From: DAIODI01 sp046349255
GTDB lineage: Bacteria > Pseudomonadota > Alphaproteobacteria > Rhizobiales > Aestuariivirgaceae
Direction of reading: 5' to 3'
NCBI GenBank assembly: GCA_046349255.1
Contig: JAXMCR010000002.1
Span: 1,426,001-1,490,000 of the forward strand
Length of the DNA: 64,000 bases
A program made the position numbers and the translations under genes. Each line of letters begins with the position of its first letter. Position 1 is the first letter of the stretch. Below, piece after piece: positions 1-8,132 of the stretch. The notes under the pieces were generated by a model. The model was not told the origin of the DNA. It did not search any database and saw only the letters and a program-made list of their open reading frames with translations.

Positions 1-40
1 GCAGCGTCAGCGCCACGCGCTTCAGAAAGAACCGGAGCAT
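1..40 (-). CDS. ABC transporter permease, N-terminal fragment (DppB-like)
   Basis: Only the first 13 codons lie in the window, reading MLRFFLKRVALTL from an ATG at position 40. A start of the form hydrophobic-K/R-R followed by a membrane stretch is typical of the first permease (DppB/GsiC type) of peptide ABC transporters. It lies directly downstream, on the same strand, of a peptide-binding protein gene, which is the usual order. The identification rests mainly on context, because the visible piece is too short for a family assignment. The gene continues beyond the left edge. Confidence 0.55.
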   Translation of the reverse strand, partial: MLRFFLKRVALTL

Positions 41-61
41 CCGATGAGGCCCCCGTGGGCG

Positions 62-87
62 GGCGGGAGCGGCGAACCGCTCCCGCC
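62..87 (-). terminator. Strong hairpin between binding-protein and permease genes
   Basis: A perfect 11-bp inverted repeat (GGCGGGAGCGG, loop CGAA, CCGCTCCCGCC) lies between the stop of the peptide-binding protein gene and the start of the downstream permease gene. No clear T-run follows on either strand. Hairpins in this place in ABC transporter operons often protect the upstream mRNA or attenuate transcription, so that the binding protein is made in excess. Whether it terminates or only stabilises cannot be told from sequence. Confidence 0.6.
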
Positions 88-101
88 GAGCTCGTCAGGT
101 G

Positions 102-1694
102 TTACTTCTTCAACGACACGTTCTGGAACTCGTGCCGGCCAAGCGGGCTGACCTTGTAGCCTTCCACGTTGGAACGGATCGGCTCGAACACGGTCGAGTG
201 CGCAATGGTCATCCACGGCGCCTCTTCCTTGAAGAGCTTCTGCATGCCTTCGTAGATCTTCGTGCGCTCGGCCTTGTCGGAAAGCTGGCGGGCCTTGAGC
301 AGGTCGTTGGTGAACTGCTCGTTGCACCACTTGGCGATGTTCTGTCCGGCCGGCTTGCCGCCCGGGCAGCCGAGCAGGAAGAAGAAGTTGTCCGGATCGC
401 CGTTGTCACCCGTCCAGCCGAGAAGGCCCAACTGGTGCTCGCCGGCCTGCAGGCGCTTCCTGTATTCGCCCCACTCGTACGACACGAGCTTGGCGTTGAT
501 GCCGACCTTCGCGAGGTCCGCCTGCATCATCTCCGCCATGCGCTTGGCGTTCGGGTTGTAGGGGCGCTGCACCGGCATCCACCACAGGTCCGTCTCGAGG
601 GACGTGACGCCTGCGGCCTTCAGCATCTCCTTGGCCTTCTCGGGATTGTACTCGTAGTCCTTCGTGCTCTTGTCGTAGGACCAGATCGTCGGCGGGATCG
701 GGTTGACGGCCGGCTGGCCGGCGCCCTGGTAGACCTCCTTCAGGATCGCCGCCTTGTCGATCGCCATGTTGATCGCCTGGCGCACTTCCTTCTTGTCGAA
801 GGGCGGCTTCTGCGTGTTCATCGACAGGTAGCCGATGTTGAGGCCCGCCTGCTCGAGCACCTTCAGGTGCTTGTCTTCCTTCATCGCGGCGAGGTCGGCC
901 GGGTTCGGCGCGATCATCACCTGGCACTCGTTCGCCTTGAGCTTGGCGTAGCGGGCCGTGGCGTCCGGGGTGATCGCGTAGACGAGGTTGTCGATCTTCG
1001 GCTTGCCGCCGAAGTAGTCGGGGTTCGCCTTGAAGCGGATCACCGCGTCCTTCTGGTAGCCGACGAACTCGAACGGGCCGGTGCCGATCGGATCCTGGTC
1101 GACCTTCTCGGGCGTGCCGGCCTTCAGCATCGCGTCGGCGTACTCGGCCGACAGGATCGAGGCGAAGTCCATCGCGAGGTTGGCGAGGATCGGCGCGTTC
1201 GGCTCCTTCAGCGTCATCACGACGGTGTGGTCGTCCTTCTTCTCGATCGACTGGAGCAGGTCGGGCATGCCCATGTCGTTGAAGTAGTCGTACGCGCCGC
1301 CGGAGACCTTGTGATAGGGGTTGTCGTCCTTCCACTGGCGGTTGAACGAGAACAGCACGTCGTCGGCGTTGAAGTCGCGGGTCGGCTTGAAGTCCTTGTT
1401 GGAGCCGAACTTCACGCCCTTGCGCAGCTTGAAGGTGATGGTCTTGCCGTCGTCGGAGACGGTCCAGCTTTCGGCAAGGCCCGGCACGACGTCCACGGTG
1501 CCCGGCTTGAACTCGACGAGCTGGTTGTAGACGGGGCGGGCGGCATCGAGGCTGGTGCCGGTGGTGTTGAGCTGCGGGTTGAAGTTTTCCGGCGAGCCCT
1601 CCGAGCAGTAGACGAGGGTCGAGGCGGCGAAGACGGGCGACGACAGCATCGTGGCGGCAATGAACGCCGCTGCCATCAGCTTGTACGATTTCAT
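102..1694 (-). CDS. Peptide ABC transporter substrate-binding protein (DppA-like)
   Basis: Periplasmic solute-binding protein of family SBP_bac_5 (DppA/OppA type), about 530 residues, as usual for the family. The N-terminus MKSYKLMAAAFIAA...SSPVFAAS is a Sec signal peptide with an Ala-x-Ala cleavage site. Mature sequence shows the family pattern: Y-N-Q-L-V-E-F near the start, P-G-L-A-E-S-W with S-D-D-G-K-T-I-T-F-K-L-R-K-G-V-K-F, and D-P-I-G-T-G-P-F. The start at 1694 is chosen because GGGAG lies 10 nt upstream; an ATG 21 nt further up overlaps that ribosome site. The neighbouring M24 hydrolase and ureohydrolase suggest that the ligand is a modified amino acid or small peptide rather than a general dipeptide; this is inference. 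Confidence 0.93.
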   Translation of the reverse strand: MKSYKLMAAAFIAATMLSSPVFAASTLVYCSEGSPENFNPQLNTTGTSLDAARPVYNQLVEFKPGTVDVVPGLAESWTVSDDGKTITFKLRKGVKFGSNKDFKPTRDFNADDVLFSFNRQWKDDNPYHKVSGGAYDYFNDMGMPDLLQSIEKKDDHTVVMTLKEPNAPILANLAMDFASILSAEYADAMLKAGTPEKVDQDPIGTGPFEFVGYQKDAVIRFKANPDYFGGKPKIDNLVYAITPDATARYAKLKANECQVMIAPNPADLAAMKEDKHLKVLEQAGLNIGYLSMNTQKPPFDKKEVRQAINMAIDKAAILKEVYQGAGQPAVNPIPPTIWSYDKSTKDYEYNPEKAKEMLKAAGVTSLETDLWWMPVQRPYNPNAKRMAEMMQADLAKVGINAKLVSYEWGEYRKRLQAGEHQLGLLGWTGDNGDPDNFFFLLGCPGGKPAGQNIAKWCNEQFTNDLLKARQLSDKAERTKIYEGMQKLFKEEAPWMTIAHSTVFEPIRSNVEGYKVSPLGRHEFQNVSLKK

Positions 1695-1891
1695 GGACTT
1701 TTCACTCCCTTGCAAACGCGACCGGACCGTTGATCGGACCGTGACCGCATTGTGTCATCTAAGCACTTCGCGCAGGGAAGTGCCACCCTCCGCGCATGGG
1801 TGATCGCAGCCTGCCGCTCTTGTCCCATGTCATGCGCCCCGGCAGTCTGGGCCGCGCCGTCGAGAACCACCAGAAATTCGGGAGCCGCCCA

Positions 1892-3070
1892 GTGACTGCA
1901 ACGCTGCATTTCCCGCAAGCCGAATACGACCGCCGCATCGCCAAGGCGCGCGCCGCCATGGAAAAGCGCGGGATCGACCTCGTGATCGTATCCGACCCCT
2001 CCAACATGGCCTGGCTCACGGGCTACGACGGCTGGTCGTTCTACGTGCACCAGGCGGTGCTCCTGCCGAAGTCGGGCGAGCCGGTGTGGTGGGGCCGGAA
2101 GATGGACGGCAACGGGGCGCTGCGCACCTGCTTCATGCACCCCGACAACATCGTCGGCTACCCGGACCATTACGTTCAGTCGACGGAACGCCATCCCATG
2201 GACCACCTGTCCCAGCTGATCGCCGAGCGCGGCTGGGGCAAGGGCAGGATCGCGGTCGAGATGGACAACTACTGGTATACGGCGGCGGCGAACGAGTCGC
2301 TGCGACGGCACCTCGCGGGTGCGATGTTCGAGGACGCGCAGGGCCTCGTAAACTGGCAGCGCGCGGTGAAGAGCGACCTCGAGATCGAGTTCATCCGCCG
2401 CGCCGCCCGCATCGTCGACCGCATGCACCAGACGATCTTCGACCTGGTTGAGCCCGGCCTTCCGAAGAACCGCCTCGTCGCCGAGCTCTACAAGGTGGCG
2501 ATCGACGGCGCCGACGGGCACTGGGGCGACTACCCGGCGTTCGCGCCGATGCTGCCCTCCGGCATGGACGCCACCGCCCCGCACCTCACCTGGGACGACC
2601 GGCCGTTCAACAAGGGCGAGGCCACGTTCTTCGAGATCGGCGGCTGCTACCGCCGCTACCACTGCCCGCTATCGCGCACGGTCTACCTCGGCGAGATGCC
2701 CGACAAGTACCGCCGCGCCGAGGCCGCGGTGCAGGCCGCGACCGATGCCGGCCTCGAGAAGGCGAAACCCGGCAACACCTGCGAGGACGTTGCCATCGCC
2801 TTCTTCGACACGCTGAAGAAGCACGGCTTCGAGAAGGACTCCCGCACCGGCTATTCGATCGGCCTCTCCTATCCGCCGGACTGGGGCGAGCGCACGCTGT
2901 CGCTGCGACGCGGCGACAAGACGGTGCTCCAGGAGAACATGACGATCCACTTCATGCCGGCGCTCTGGCTCGACGACGGCGGGCTCGAACTTTCCGAGAC
3001 GATCCGCATCACGCCGAAGGGGGCCGAATGCATGGCGAACGTCCCGCGCAAGGTGGTGGTGAAGCCCTGA
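1892..3070 (+). CDS. doeA: M24 family hydrolase, ectoine hydrolase (DoeA/EutD)-like
   Basis: Creatinase/prolidase-fold (M24) enzyme of about 392 residues. It resembles DoeA/EutD, which opens the ectoine ring to N-acetyl-diaminobutyrate: conserved N-terminal LHFPQAEYDRR, S-D-P-S-N-M-A-W-L-T-G-Y-D-G-W-S-F-Y-V-H-Q and Q-S-T-E-R-H-P-M-D. The GTG at 1892 is taken as start because GGGAG lies 8 nt upstream and homologues begin just before LHFP; an in-frame ATG at 1796 would add 32 unconserved residues. Agmatinase-like and EutA-like genes follow, but DoeB/EutE, EutB and EutC partners are absent, so the true substrate may be a related cyclic amidine or N-acyl amino acid. Symbol provisional. Confidence 0.85.
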   Translation: MTATLHFPQAEYDRRIAKARAAMEKRGIDLVIVSDPSNMAWLTGYDGWSFYVHQAVLLPKSGEPVWWGRKMDGNGALRTCFMHPDNIVGYPDHYVQSTERHPMDHLSQLIAERGWGKGRIAVEMDNYWYTAAANESLRRHLAGAMFEDAQGLVNWQRAVKSDLEIEFIRRAARIVDRMHQTIFDLVEPGLPKNRLVAELYKVAIDGADGHWGDYPAFAPMLPSGMDATAPHLTWDDRPFNKGEATFFEIGGCYRRYHCPLSRTVYLGEMPDKYRRAEAAVQAATDAGLEKAKPGNTCEDVAIAFFDTLKKHGFEKDSRTGYSIGLSYPPDWGERTLSLRRGDKTVLQENMTIHFMPALWLDDGGLELSETIRITPKGAECMANVPRKVVVKP

Positions 3071-3117
3071 GGGCGTGCTAGGACACGCGCCGCGAGACAA
3101 ACACGGAGGCTTCGCCC

Positions 3118-4074
3118 ATGGACGCCCGCAACTTCAACCAGCCGATCTCCGGCATGGACGTGCCACGCTTTGCCGGGCCCGTCACGTTCATGCGGCTCCC
3201 CTACATCCCGATGGAGGAGGCCTCCGGCATCGACATCGGCATCGTCGGCGTGCCGTGGGACGGGGGCACGACGAACCGGGCCGGCCCGCGCCACGGGCCG
3301 CGGCAGATGCGCGACGTGTCGGCGATGATCCGGCGCGTGCACCCGATCCACCGCATGAGCCCGTACGACCTCGTCAACGTCGCCGACCTCGGCGACGCGC
3401 CGGTGAACCCGGCCGACGTGCAGGACGCGCTCGACCGCATCGCCACCTGGTACAAGAAGCTCATCGCCAAGGGCATCCGGCCCCTGTCGGCAGGCGGTGA
3501 TCACCTCTGCTCGCTTCCGATCCTGCGCGCGGTCGGCGAGAAGCGGCCCGTGGGCATGATCCACTTCGACGCCCACTCCGACCTCTGGGACGGCTACTTC
3601 GGCGGCTTCAAGTTCACCCACGGCACGCCGTTCTGCCGGGCGATCGAGGAGGGCGTGCTCGACCCGAAGCGCACCATCCAGATCGGGCTGCGCGGTTCGG
3701 TCTACGACTTCGAGGACCGCGACTTCGGCGAAAAGCACGGCGTCACGATGCTCGGCATCGAGGATGCGACCGCCATGGGCCCGGAAAAGGTGATGGAACT
3801 CGCCCGCAAGGTGGCGGGCGACGGGCCGACCTACGTGAGTTTCGACATCGACTGCCTCGACCCCGCGTATGCGCCGGGCACCGGCACGCCGGAAGCCGGC
3901 GGCTTCACCAACCGCGAGGCGATCGCCATGCTGCGCGGGCTCAAGGGCGTGAACCTCGTCGGCGCCGACGTGGTGGAGGTGTCTCCGCCGTTCGATCCGT
4001 CCGGCTACACGGCGCTCAACGGCGTCACGATGATGTGGGAACTGCTCTGCATCATGGCGCTGGCGAAGAAGTAG
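3118..4074 (+). CDS. Agmatinase/arginase-family ureohydrolase
   Basis: Dinuclear manganese ureohydrolase of 318 residues, the normal length for agmatinase/guanidinobutyrase. The metal-binding signatures are intact: GGDH, F-D-A-H-S-D-L and F-D-I-D-C-L-D-P-A, and the C-terminal E-V-S-P-P-F-D matches the family. Members split agmatine, 4-guanidinobutyrate or 3-guanidinopropionate into urea and an amine or amino acid; substrate cannot be read from motifs alone. It starts 47 bp after the DoeA-like gene on the same strand, so the two are probably co-transcribed and act on the same nitrogen compound or its breakdown products. Confidence 0.9.
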   Translation: MDARNFNQPISGMDVPRFAGPVTFMRLPYIPMEEASGIDIGIVGVPWDGGTTNRAGPRHGPRQMRDVSAMIRRVHPIHRMSPYDLVNVADLGDAPVNPADVQDALDRIATWYKKLIAKGIRPLSAGGDHLCSLPILRAVGEKRPVGMIHFDAHSDLWDGYFGGFKFTHGTPFCRAIEEGVLDPKRTIQIGLRGSVYDFEDRDFGEKHGVTMLGIEDATAMGPEKVMELARKVAGDGPTYVSFDIDCLDPAYAPGTGTPEAGGFTNREAIAMLRGLKGVNLVGADVVEVSPPFDPSGYTALNGVTMMWELLCIMALAKK

Positions 4075-4100
4075 CGCTTCCGTTCCATCGTACTCCAACG

Positions 4101-4340
4101 TCATCACCGGCCTCGAGCCAGTGATCCTCTTGCCACGGACGGCAAAGGATGGCCGGGTCGAGCCCGGCCATGACGATGAGGTGGCCTCGAGCCGGTGATC
4201 CTCTTGCGACGGGCGGCAAAGGATGGCCGGGTCGAGCCCGGCCATGACGCGGTGGTGGGGCATCGTCATCACCGGCCTCGAGCCGGTGATCCTCTTGCGA
4301 CGGATGGCAAAGGATGGCCAGGTCGAGCCCGGCCATGACG
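4101..4340. repeat. Three tandem palindromic intergenic repeats (MAGLDPAI type)
   Basis: Three near-identical units of 70-76 bp (about 4101-4175, 4183-4249, 4265-4340) fill the gap between two convergent genes. Each begins GGCCTCGAGCC(A/G)GTGATCC, passes TCTTGC(C/G)ACGG and ends in the inverted repeat ATGGCC(G/A)GGTCGAGCCCGGCCAT followed by GACG. Read on the minus strand, each unit encodes MAGLDPAIL or MAGLDLAIL, the hallmark of a palindromic repeat family common in Hyphomicrobiales intergenic DNA. Its position after two convergent stops suits transcript-end structure. Small hypothetical ORFs across it are not taken as genes. Confidence 0.85.
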
Positions 4341-4352
4341 AAAGGGGGGCTG

Positions 4353-5159
4353 TCAGTCCTTCAGCGGCAGCGTGAAGAGCTTGCCGAACTGGGGCAGGGA
4401 GGCGGTGACGCCGGCGAGACGTAGCGCGTGCCAGGCCATCGCGTGGTTCGACGAGGTGATCGGCACGCCGATCTCCTTCTCGAGGTCGGCGCACGACTCG
4501 GCGAGCCGGACCGACGTGCATGACACGAACACCGCGTCGAACGTGCCCGCGGCAAGGATGCGCTCCACGCCCTTGCGGATCGAGGCGGGCGTCATCGCGG
4601 CGACGAGCGCGTCGTTCGGTTCGTTGAACGAGCCGAACACCGGCACCTCGAAGCCGCGGGCGCGGATGTAATCGGCGACGATCTTGTTGACGTCGGCGCG
4701 GTAGGGGGTGAGGACGCCGATGCGCTTGGCGCCGTACGCGCGGAACGCGGCGAACGCGGCGGTGATCGGCGTCGTGCACTTCACATCCGGACGGCTGCGG
4801 CGGATGTGGTCCATCACCTTCTCCTCGCCGATCGCCATCGAGGCCGAGGTGCAGCCGTAGGCGATGACGTCGACGTCGGTGCCCGGCAGAATGAGGTCGG
4901 CGGCGTCCGCGATCATCGGCTCCATCGCCCGCAGCGTCTCGGGCGTGATGGTAGCCGAGTTGAAGATGCGGCTTTCGTAGAGCGCGACGTCCGGCAGGGC
5001 CGCGAAGATGCGGCGCCACTCGTGCTCGATCGTGAAGTCTGTCGCGAGCACGATCAGGCCGATACGGCCGCCGCTGCCGATCCCGGAGTCGGTCTCGTAC
5101 GGCAGGTGCTCGATGAGGATCATGTCGTCCTTGGGTGCGGGCGCAGAGGTGTCGGGCAT
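4353..5159 (-). CDS. EutA-like Asp/Glu racemase / arylmalonate decarboxylase family protein
   Basis: 268-residue protein of the aspartate/glutamate racemase superfamily, closest in pattern to maleate cis-trans isomerase, arylmalonate decarboxylase and EutA. The two expected cysteines are present in V-I-A-Y-G-C-T-S-A-S and A-V-F-V-S-C-T-S-V-R, about 100 residues apart. EutA genes occur in ectoine utilisation clusters with the M24 enzyme EutD, which is encoded convergently 1.3 kb away here. The ATG at 5159 has GGAG about 10 nt upstream. Function in ectoine use is inferred from context; a general racemase or isomerase role remains possible. Confidence 0.82.
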   Translation of the reverse strand: MPDTSAPAPKDDMILIEHLPYETDSGIGSGGRIGLIVLATDFTIEHEWRRIFAALPDVALYESRIFNSATITPETLRAMEPMIADAADLILPGTDVDVIAYGCTSASMAIGEEKVMDHIRRSRPDVKCTTPITAAFAAFRAYGAKRIGVLTPYRADVNKIVADYIRARGFEVPVFGSFNEPNDALVAAMTPASIRKGVERILAAGTFDAVFVSCTSVRLAESCADLEKEIGVPITSSNHAMAWHALRLAGVTASLPQFGKLFTLPLKD

Positions 5160-5204
5160 CGGATCAGGCTCCGGATCGAAGGCGAACGATCCCGAAAGTA
5201 TACC

Positions 5205-5846
5205 CTAGATGCGCCGCGTCAGCCATTCGCGCGCTGCAAGCCGGTACAGCACGTGGCGGCGCAGCGGATGGCCGGCCTGGATCCACGGATGGTCGAAATC
5301 GCCGGCCTCGTCGCGCGTCATCCCGAGGCGCTTCATCACCGCGCGCGAGCGGTCGTTGGCGGGCACCGTGAAGGCGACGATCTCGTCGAGGTCGAGGTCC
5401 TGGAAGGCGTGGTCGAGCACAGCGGCGGCGGCTTCCGTCGCATAGCCCTTGCCCCAGTGGGTGCGGGCGAACCGCCAGCCGATCTCGACGCAAGGGGTGA
5501 CGGGGGCGGCGAACGCCGGCCGGTTCAGCCCGACGAAGCCGGCGAAGGACGCACCGTCCTTCACTTGCACCACCCAGAAGCCGAAACCCTGCTCGTCGAA
5601 GTGATGCTCGATGCGGTCGATCAGCACCGCCGTCTCCGCCCGGCTCAAGCGCTGGGGATAGTGGCGCATGACTTCGGGGTCGCGGTTCATGGCGGCGCAG
5701 GGTCCGAGGTCGCACGCCCGCCAGCGCCGGAGGATCAGGCGCTCGGTCGACAGGTCGGTGACGGGCAGGGGAAAGGACGGGGAGAGCGATACGCCGGCGA
5801 GACTCACGGGGGACACGACGCCTTTCGAATCGAACGCGAAGGCCAA
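5205..5846 (-). CDS. GNAT N-acetyltransferase (RimJ/RimL type)
   Basis: Acetyl-CoA-dependent N-acetyltransferase of the RimJ/RimL subgroup: T-E-R-L-I-L-R-R-W near residue 33, C-V-E-I-G-W-R-F-A-R-T-H-W-G-K-G-Y-A-T-E for the acetyl-CoA pyrophosphate loop, and A-F-T-V-P-A-N-D-R-S-R-A-V-M-K-R-L-G-M near the C-terminus. 213 residues as given; homologues usually begin close to the T-E-R-L motif, so the first 25-30 residues may not be translated and a downstream GTG is possible. It is divergent from zur and 45 bp downstream of the EutA-like gene. The acceptor is unknown. Confidence 0.87.
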   Translation of the reverse strand: MAFAFDSKGVVSPVSLAGVSLSPSFPLPVTDLSTERLILRRWRACDLGPCAAMNRDPEVMRHYPQRLSRAETAVLIDRIEHHFDEQGFGFWVVQVKDGASFAGFVGLNRPAFAAPVTPCVEIGWRFARTHWGKGYATEAAAAVLDHAFQDLDLDEIVAFTVPANDRSRAVMKRLGMTRDEAGDFDHPWIQAGHPLRRHVLYRLAAREWLTRRI

Positions 5847-5886
5847 GAGGTTCCGCTTTAACGGTTACGGGCGGGTGTGTTAGTGT

Positions 5887-5899
5887 GTTACATTATAAC
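5887..5899. promoter_or_regulatory. Putative Zur operator upstream of zur-znuCB
   Basis: The AT-rich dyad GTTACATTATAAC sits in an otherwise GC-rich gap immediately before the zur start codon at 5901. It has the GTTA...TAAC symmetry of Fur/Zur-family operators. Because it touches the ATG, a repressor bound here would cover the transcription start of a short-leader or leaderless zur-znuC-znuB message. This is autoregulation inferred from position; binding has not been shown. Confidence 0.6.
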
Positions 5900-5900
5900 G

Positions 5901-6392
5901 ATGAGCACCCATCACGCCTTTCCCGCCTCCGGCCACGACCACGGCGCCTGCACGGCCGACCTCCTCGCCCGCGCCGAGCGCATCTGCACGCGCCGGGGCA
6001 GCCGGCTCACGCCCCTGCGGCGCGAGGTTCTGGAGGTCGTCGCGGAGAGCCACGAGGCGGCGGGCGCCTACGAGATCATCGAGCGGATGGCGAGGCACGG
6101 TCCGCGGCCTGCGCCGATGACCGTCTACCGGGCGCTGGAGTTCCTCGCCTCGCACGACCTCGTCCACAAGATCGAAAGCCGCAACGCCTTCGTTGCCTGC
6201 ACCAGCCATCACGCGGAGGGCGCCGCCGTGCTGCTCGTTTGCGAGCGCTGCGGCCAGGTGGCGGAGCTTTCGGCCGGGCCGCTCGTCGAGAACGTGCGGG
6301 CGCAGGCGGCGGCGACCGGTTTCAAGCCCAGCCGCCTCGTCGCCGAGGTTTTGGGCCTTTGCGCCGCCTGCGCCGGAGGAGCGCCGTCATGA
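5901..6392 (+). CDS. zur: Zinc uptake regulator, Fur family
   Basis: Fur-family repressor of about 163 residues. The winged-helix part shows R-R-G-S-R-L-T-P-L-R-R-E-V-L, and P-M-T-V-Y-R-A-L-E-F-L is the recognition-helix signature. Two CxxC pairs (CERC and CAAC) form the structural zinc site, and S-H-H-A-E-G supplies sensing histidines; the N-terminus is His-rich (HHAF, HDHG). Zur rather than Fur is chosen because znuC and znuB follow directly, zur ending in an ATGA overlap with znuC. The ATG at 5901 is preferred to a GTG 24 nt upstream, which would place the operator-like dyad inside the gene. Confidence 0.92.
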   Translation: MSTHHAFPASGHDHGACTADLLARAERICTRRGSRLTPLRREVLEVVAESHEAAGAYEIIERMARHGPRPAPMTVYRALEFLASHDLVHKIESRNAFVACTSHHAEGAAVLLVCERCGQVAELSAGPLVENVRAQAAATGFKPSRLVAEVLGLCAACAGGAPS

Positions 6393-7261
6393 ACGAGGCT
6401 GCCCTTGCCCCGATGCGGGCCGCGCGGGCGCGCCGCACCCCGGCCGCAGGGGCGCCGCTGATCGAGGCGCGCGACGTCTCGCTCAGCTACGGCGGCCGGC
6501 GCGTGCTCGACGGCGTCGACCTTACGATCGCGCCGGGCGAGATCGTCACGCTCATCGGCCCCAACGGCGCCGGCAAGTCGTCGCTCGTGAAGGTGCTGCT
6601 CGGCCTCGTGAAGCCCGACGCGGGCACGGTCGTTCGCGCCGCGGGATTGTCGGTCGGCTACGTGCCGCAGAAATTCGCCGTGCACGAGTCGATCCCGCTC
6701 ACCGTGGCGCGCCTCGTCACGCTCACGCGGCGGGCAACCGACGCCGAAATCGACGGCGTGCTCGGCGAGGTCGGCATCGCGCACCTGAAGCACGCGCCCG
6801 TCACCGGGCTTTCGGGCGGCGAGCTGCAGCGCGTGCTGATCGCACGCTCGCTGGTCGGCAGCCCGCGGCTGATCGTGCTGGACGAACCGGTGCAGGGCGT
6901 GGACTTCATCGGCGAGGCGCGACTCTACGACCTCATCGCCTCGATCCGCGACCGGCACGCCTGCGGCGTGCTGATGGTGAGCCACGATCTCCACGTGGTC
7001 ATGGCGGCCTCCGACCGGGTCATCTGCCTCAACGCGCACGTCTGCTGCCACGGCGTGCCGGAAGCGGTGCAGATCGATCCCGAGTTCGTGCGCCTGTTCG
7101 GATCGGAGGCGGCGAAGAGCCTCGCCGTCTACAGCCACGCGCACGACCACACGCACGACATCGGCGGGGAGCCGCACGATCACACGGGGCATGACCACCA
7201 CGGCCATGATCACCACGATCACCATCATCATCATCATCATGATCACGGGAAGGCGCGGTGA
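6389..7261 (+). CDS. znuC: Zinc ABC transporter ATP-binding protein
   Basis: ATPase subunit of the high-affinity zinc importer, about 290 residues. Walker A is G-P-N-G-A-G-K-S-S, the signature L-S-G-G-E-L-Q-R-V, Walker B L-I-V-L-D-E-P, and the switch histidine lies in V-S-H-D-L-H-V-V-M. The last 40 or so residues are extremely His/Asp-rich, with a run of seven histidines, and probably buffer zinc beside the transporter; such tails are known from some ZnuC and ZnuA proteins. The start codon overlaps the zur stop (ATGA) and the stop overlaps the znuB start (GTGA), so the three genes are translationally coupled. No znuA is present in the window. Confidence 0.95.
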   Translation: MNEAALAPMRAARARRTPAAGAPLIEARDVSLSYGGRRVLDGVDLTIAPGEIVTLIGPNGAGKSSLVKVLLGLVKPDAGTVVRAAGLSVGYVPQKFAVHESIPLTVARLVTLTRRATDAEIDGVLGEVGIAHLKHAPVTGLSGGELQRVLIARSLVGSPRLIVLDEPVQGVDFIGEARLYDLIASIRDRHACGVLMVSHDLHVVMAASDRVICLNAHVCCHGVPEAVQIDPEFVRLFGSEAAKSLAVYSHAHDHTHDIGGEPHDHTGHDHHGHDHHDHHHHHHHDHGKAR

Positions 7262-8085
7262 ACGAGACACTCGCGATCGTCCGTGAACCGTTCTTCCTGC
7301 GGGCGCTGCTTGCAGGCATCGGCATCGCGCTCGCGGCCGGGCCGATCGGCTGCTTCGTCGTCTGGCGGCGCATGGCGTACTTCGGCGAGTCGCTCGCGCA
7401 CGCCGGGCTCCTTGGCGTGGCGGTCGGGCTGGCGCTCGGCATCGACGTGACGCTCGGCGTGATCGCGGCCGCACTCGTCATGGCGCTGCTGCTCACGGGG
7501 CTTCGCGCGCAACGCCTCGTACCGACCGATTCCCTCCTCGGCATCCTGTCGCACACGGCGCTGGCGCTCGGACTCGTGGCCGCGAGCCTGATGACGTGGA
7601 TCCGCTTCGATCTCCTGTCGCTGCTCTTCGGCGACATCCTCACCGTGTCGTGGGCGGACGTCGCGTGGGTGTGGGCCGGTGCCGTGGCGGTGGTCGCGAT
7701 CGTCGGCTTCCTCTGGCGCGACCTCCTCGCCGTCACCGTGCACGAGGACATGGCGCGGGCCGAGGGCTTGCACGCCGCCCCCGTCGAGGCCGCCTTCATG
7801 GTGCTGATCGCGATCGTCGTCGCGGTCGCCATGAAGATCTCGGGCTTCCTGCTGATCACCGCCCTGCTCATCATTCCGGCCGCCGCCGCCCGGCGGTTTG
7901 CGACGTCGCCCGAGGCGATGGCCGGGGTCGCCTCGCTGTTCGCCGCGCTCGCCGTGGCGGGCGGCCTGTTCCTGTCGGCGGCATGGGATGCCCCGTCCGG
8001 TCCGGCGATCGTGCTCGTGGCGAGCCTGCTGTTTGCCGTGAGCCTTCTCGTGCCGGTCGCCGCGCACGCCTTGCGAAGCCGCTGA
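7258..8085 (+). CDS. znuB: Zinc ABC transporter permease
   Basis: ABC-3 family integral membrane protein of 275 residues with about eight hydrophobic segments. The start of the protein, F-F-L-R-A-L-L-A-G-I-G-I-A-L-A-A-G-P-I-G-C-F, and R-R-M-A-Y-F-G-E-S-L-A-H-A-G-L-L-G-V-A are typical of ZnuB. It starts with a GTG that overlaps the znuC stop by four bases. It forms the channel through which ZnuC-driven zinc passes; the periplasmic donor ZnuA must be encoded elsewhere. Confidence 0.95.
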   Translation: MNETLAIVREPFFLRALLAGIGIALAAGPIGCFVVWRRMAYFGESLAHAGLLGVAVGLALGIDVTLGVIAAALVMALLLTGLRAQRLVPTDSLLGILSHTALALGLVAASLMTWIRFDLLSLLFGDILTVSWADVAWVWAGAVAVVAIVGFLWRDLLAVTVHEDMARAEGLHAAPVEAAFMVLIAIVVAVAMKISGFLLITALLIIPAAAARRFATSPEAMAGVASLFAALAVAGGLFLSAAWDAPSGPAIVLVASLLFAVSLLVPVAAHALRSR

Positions 8086-8132
8086 AACGCTGGCATGAGA
8101 GCGCCCAAACGAACCTGAAGAGACCTGAACAG

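Noticed and set aside
99..1733. Long plus-strand ORF of 544 codons over the peptide-binding protein gene
   Set aside because: It is the antisense frame of a clear SBP gene in GC-rich DNA; its composition is Val/Arg/Gly-rich with no domain.
4052..4336. ORF encoding repeated MAGLDPAIL
   Set aside because: This reading comes from the palindromic repeat units, not from a gene.
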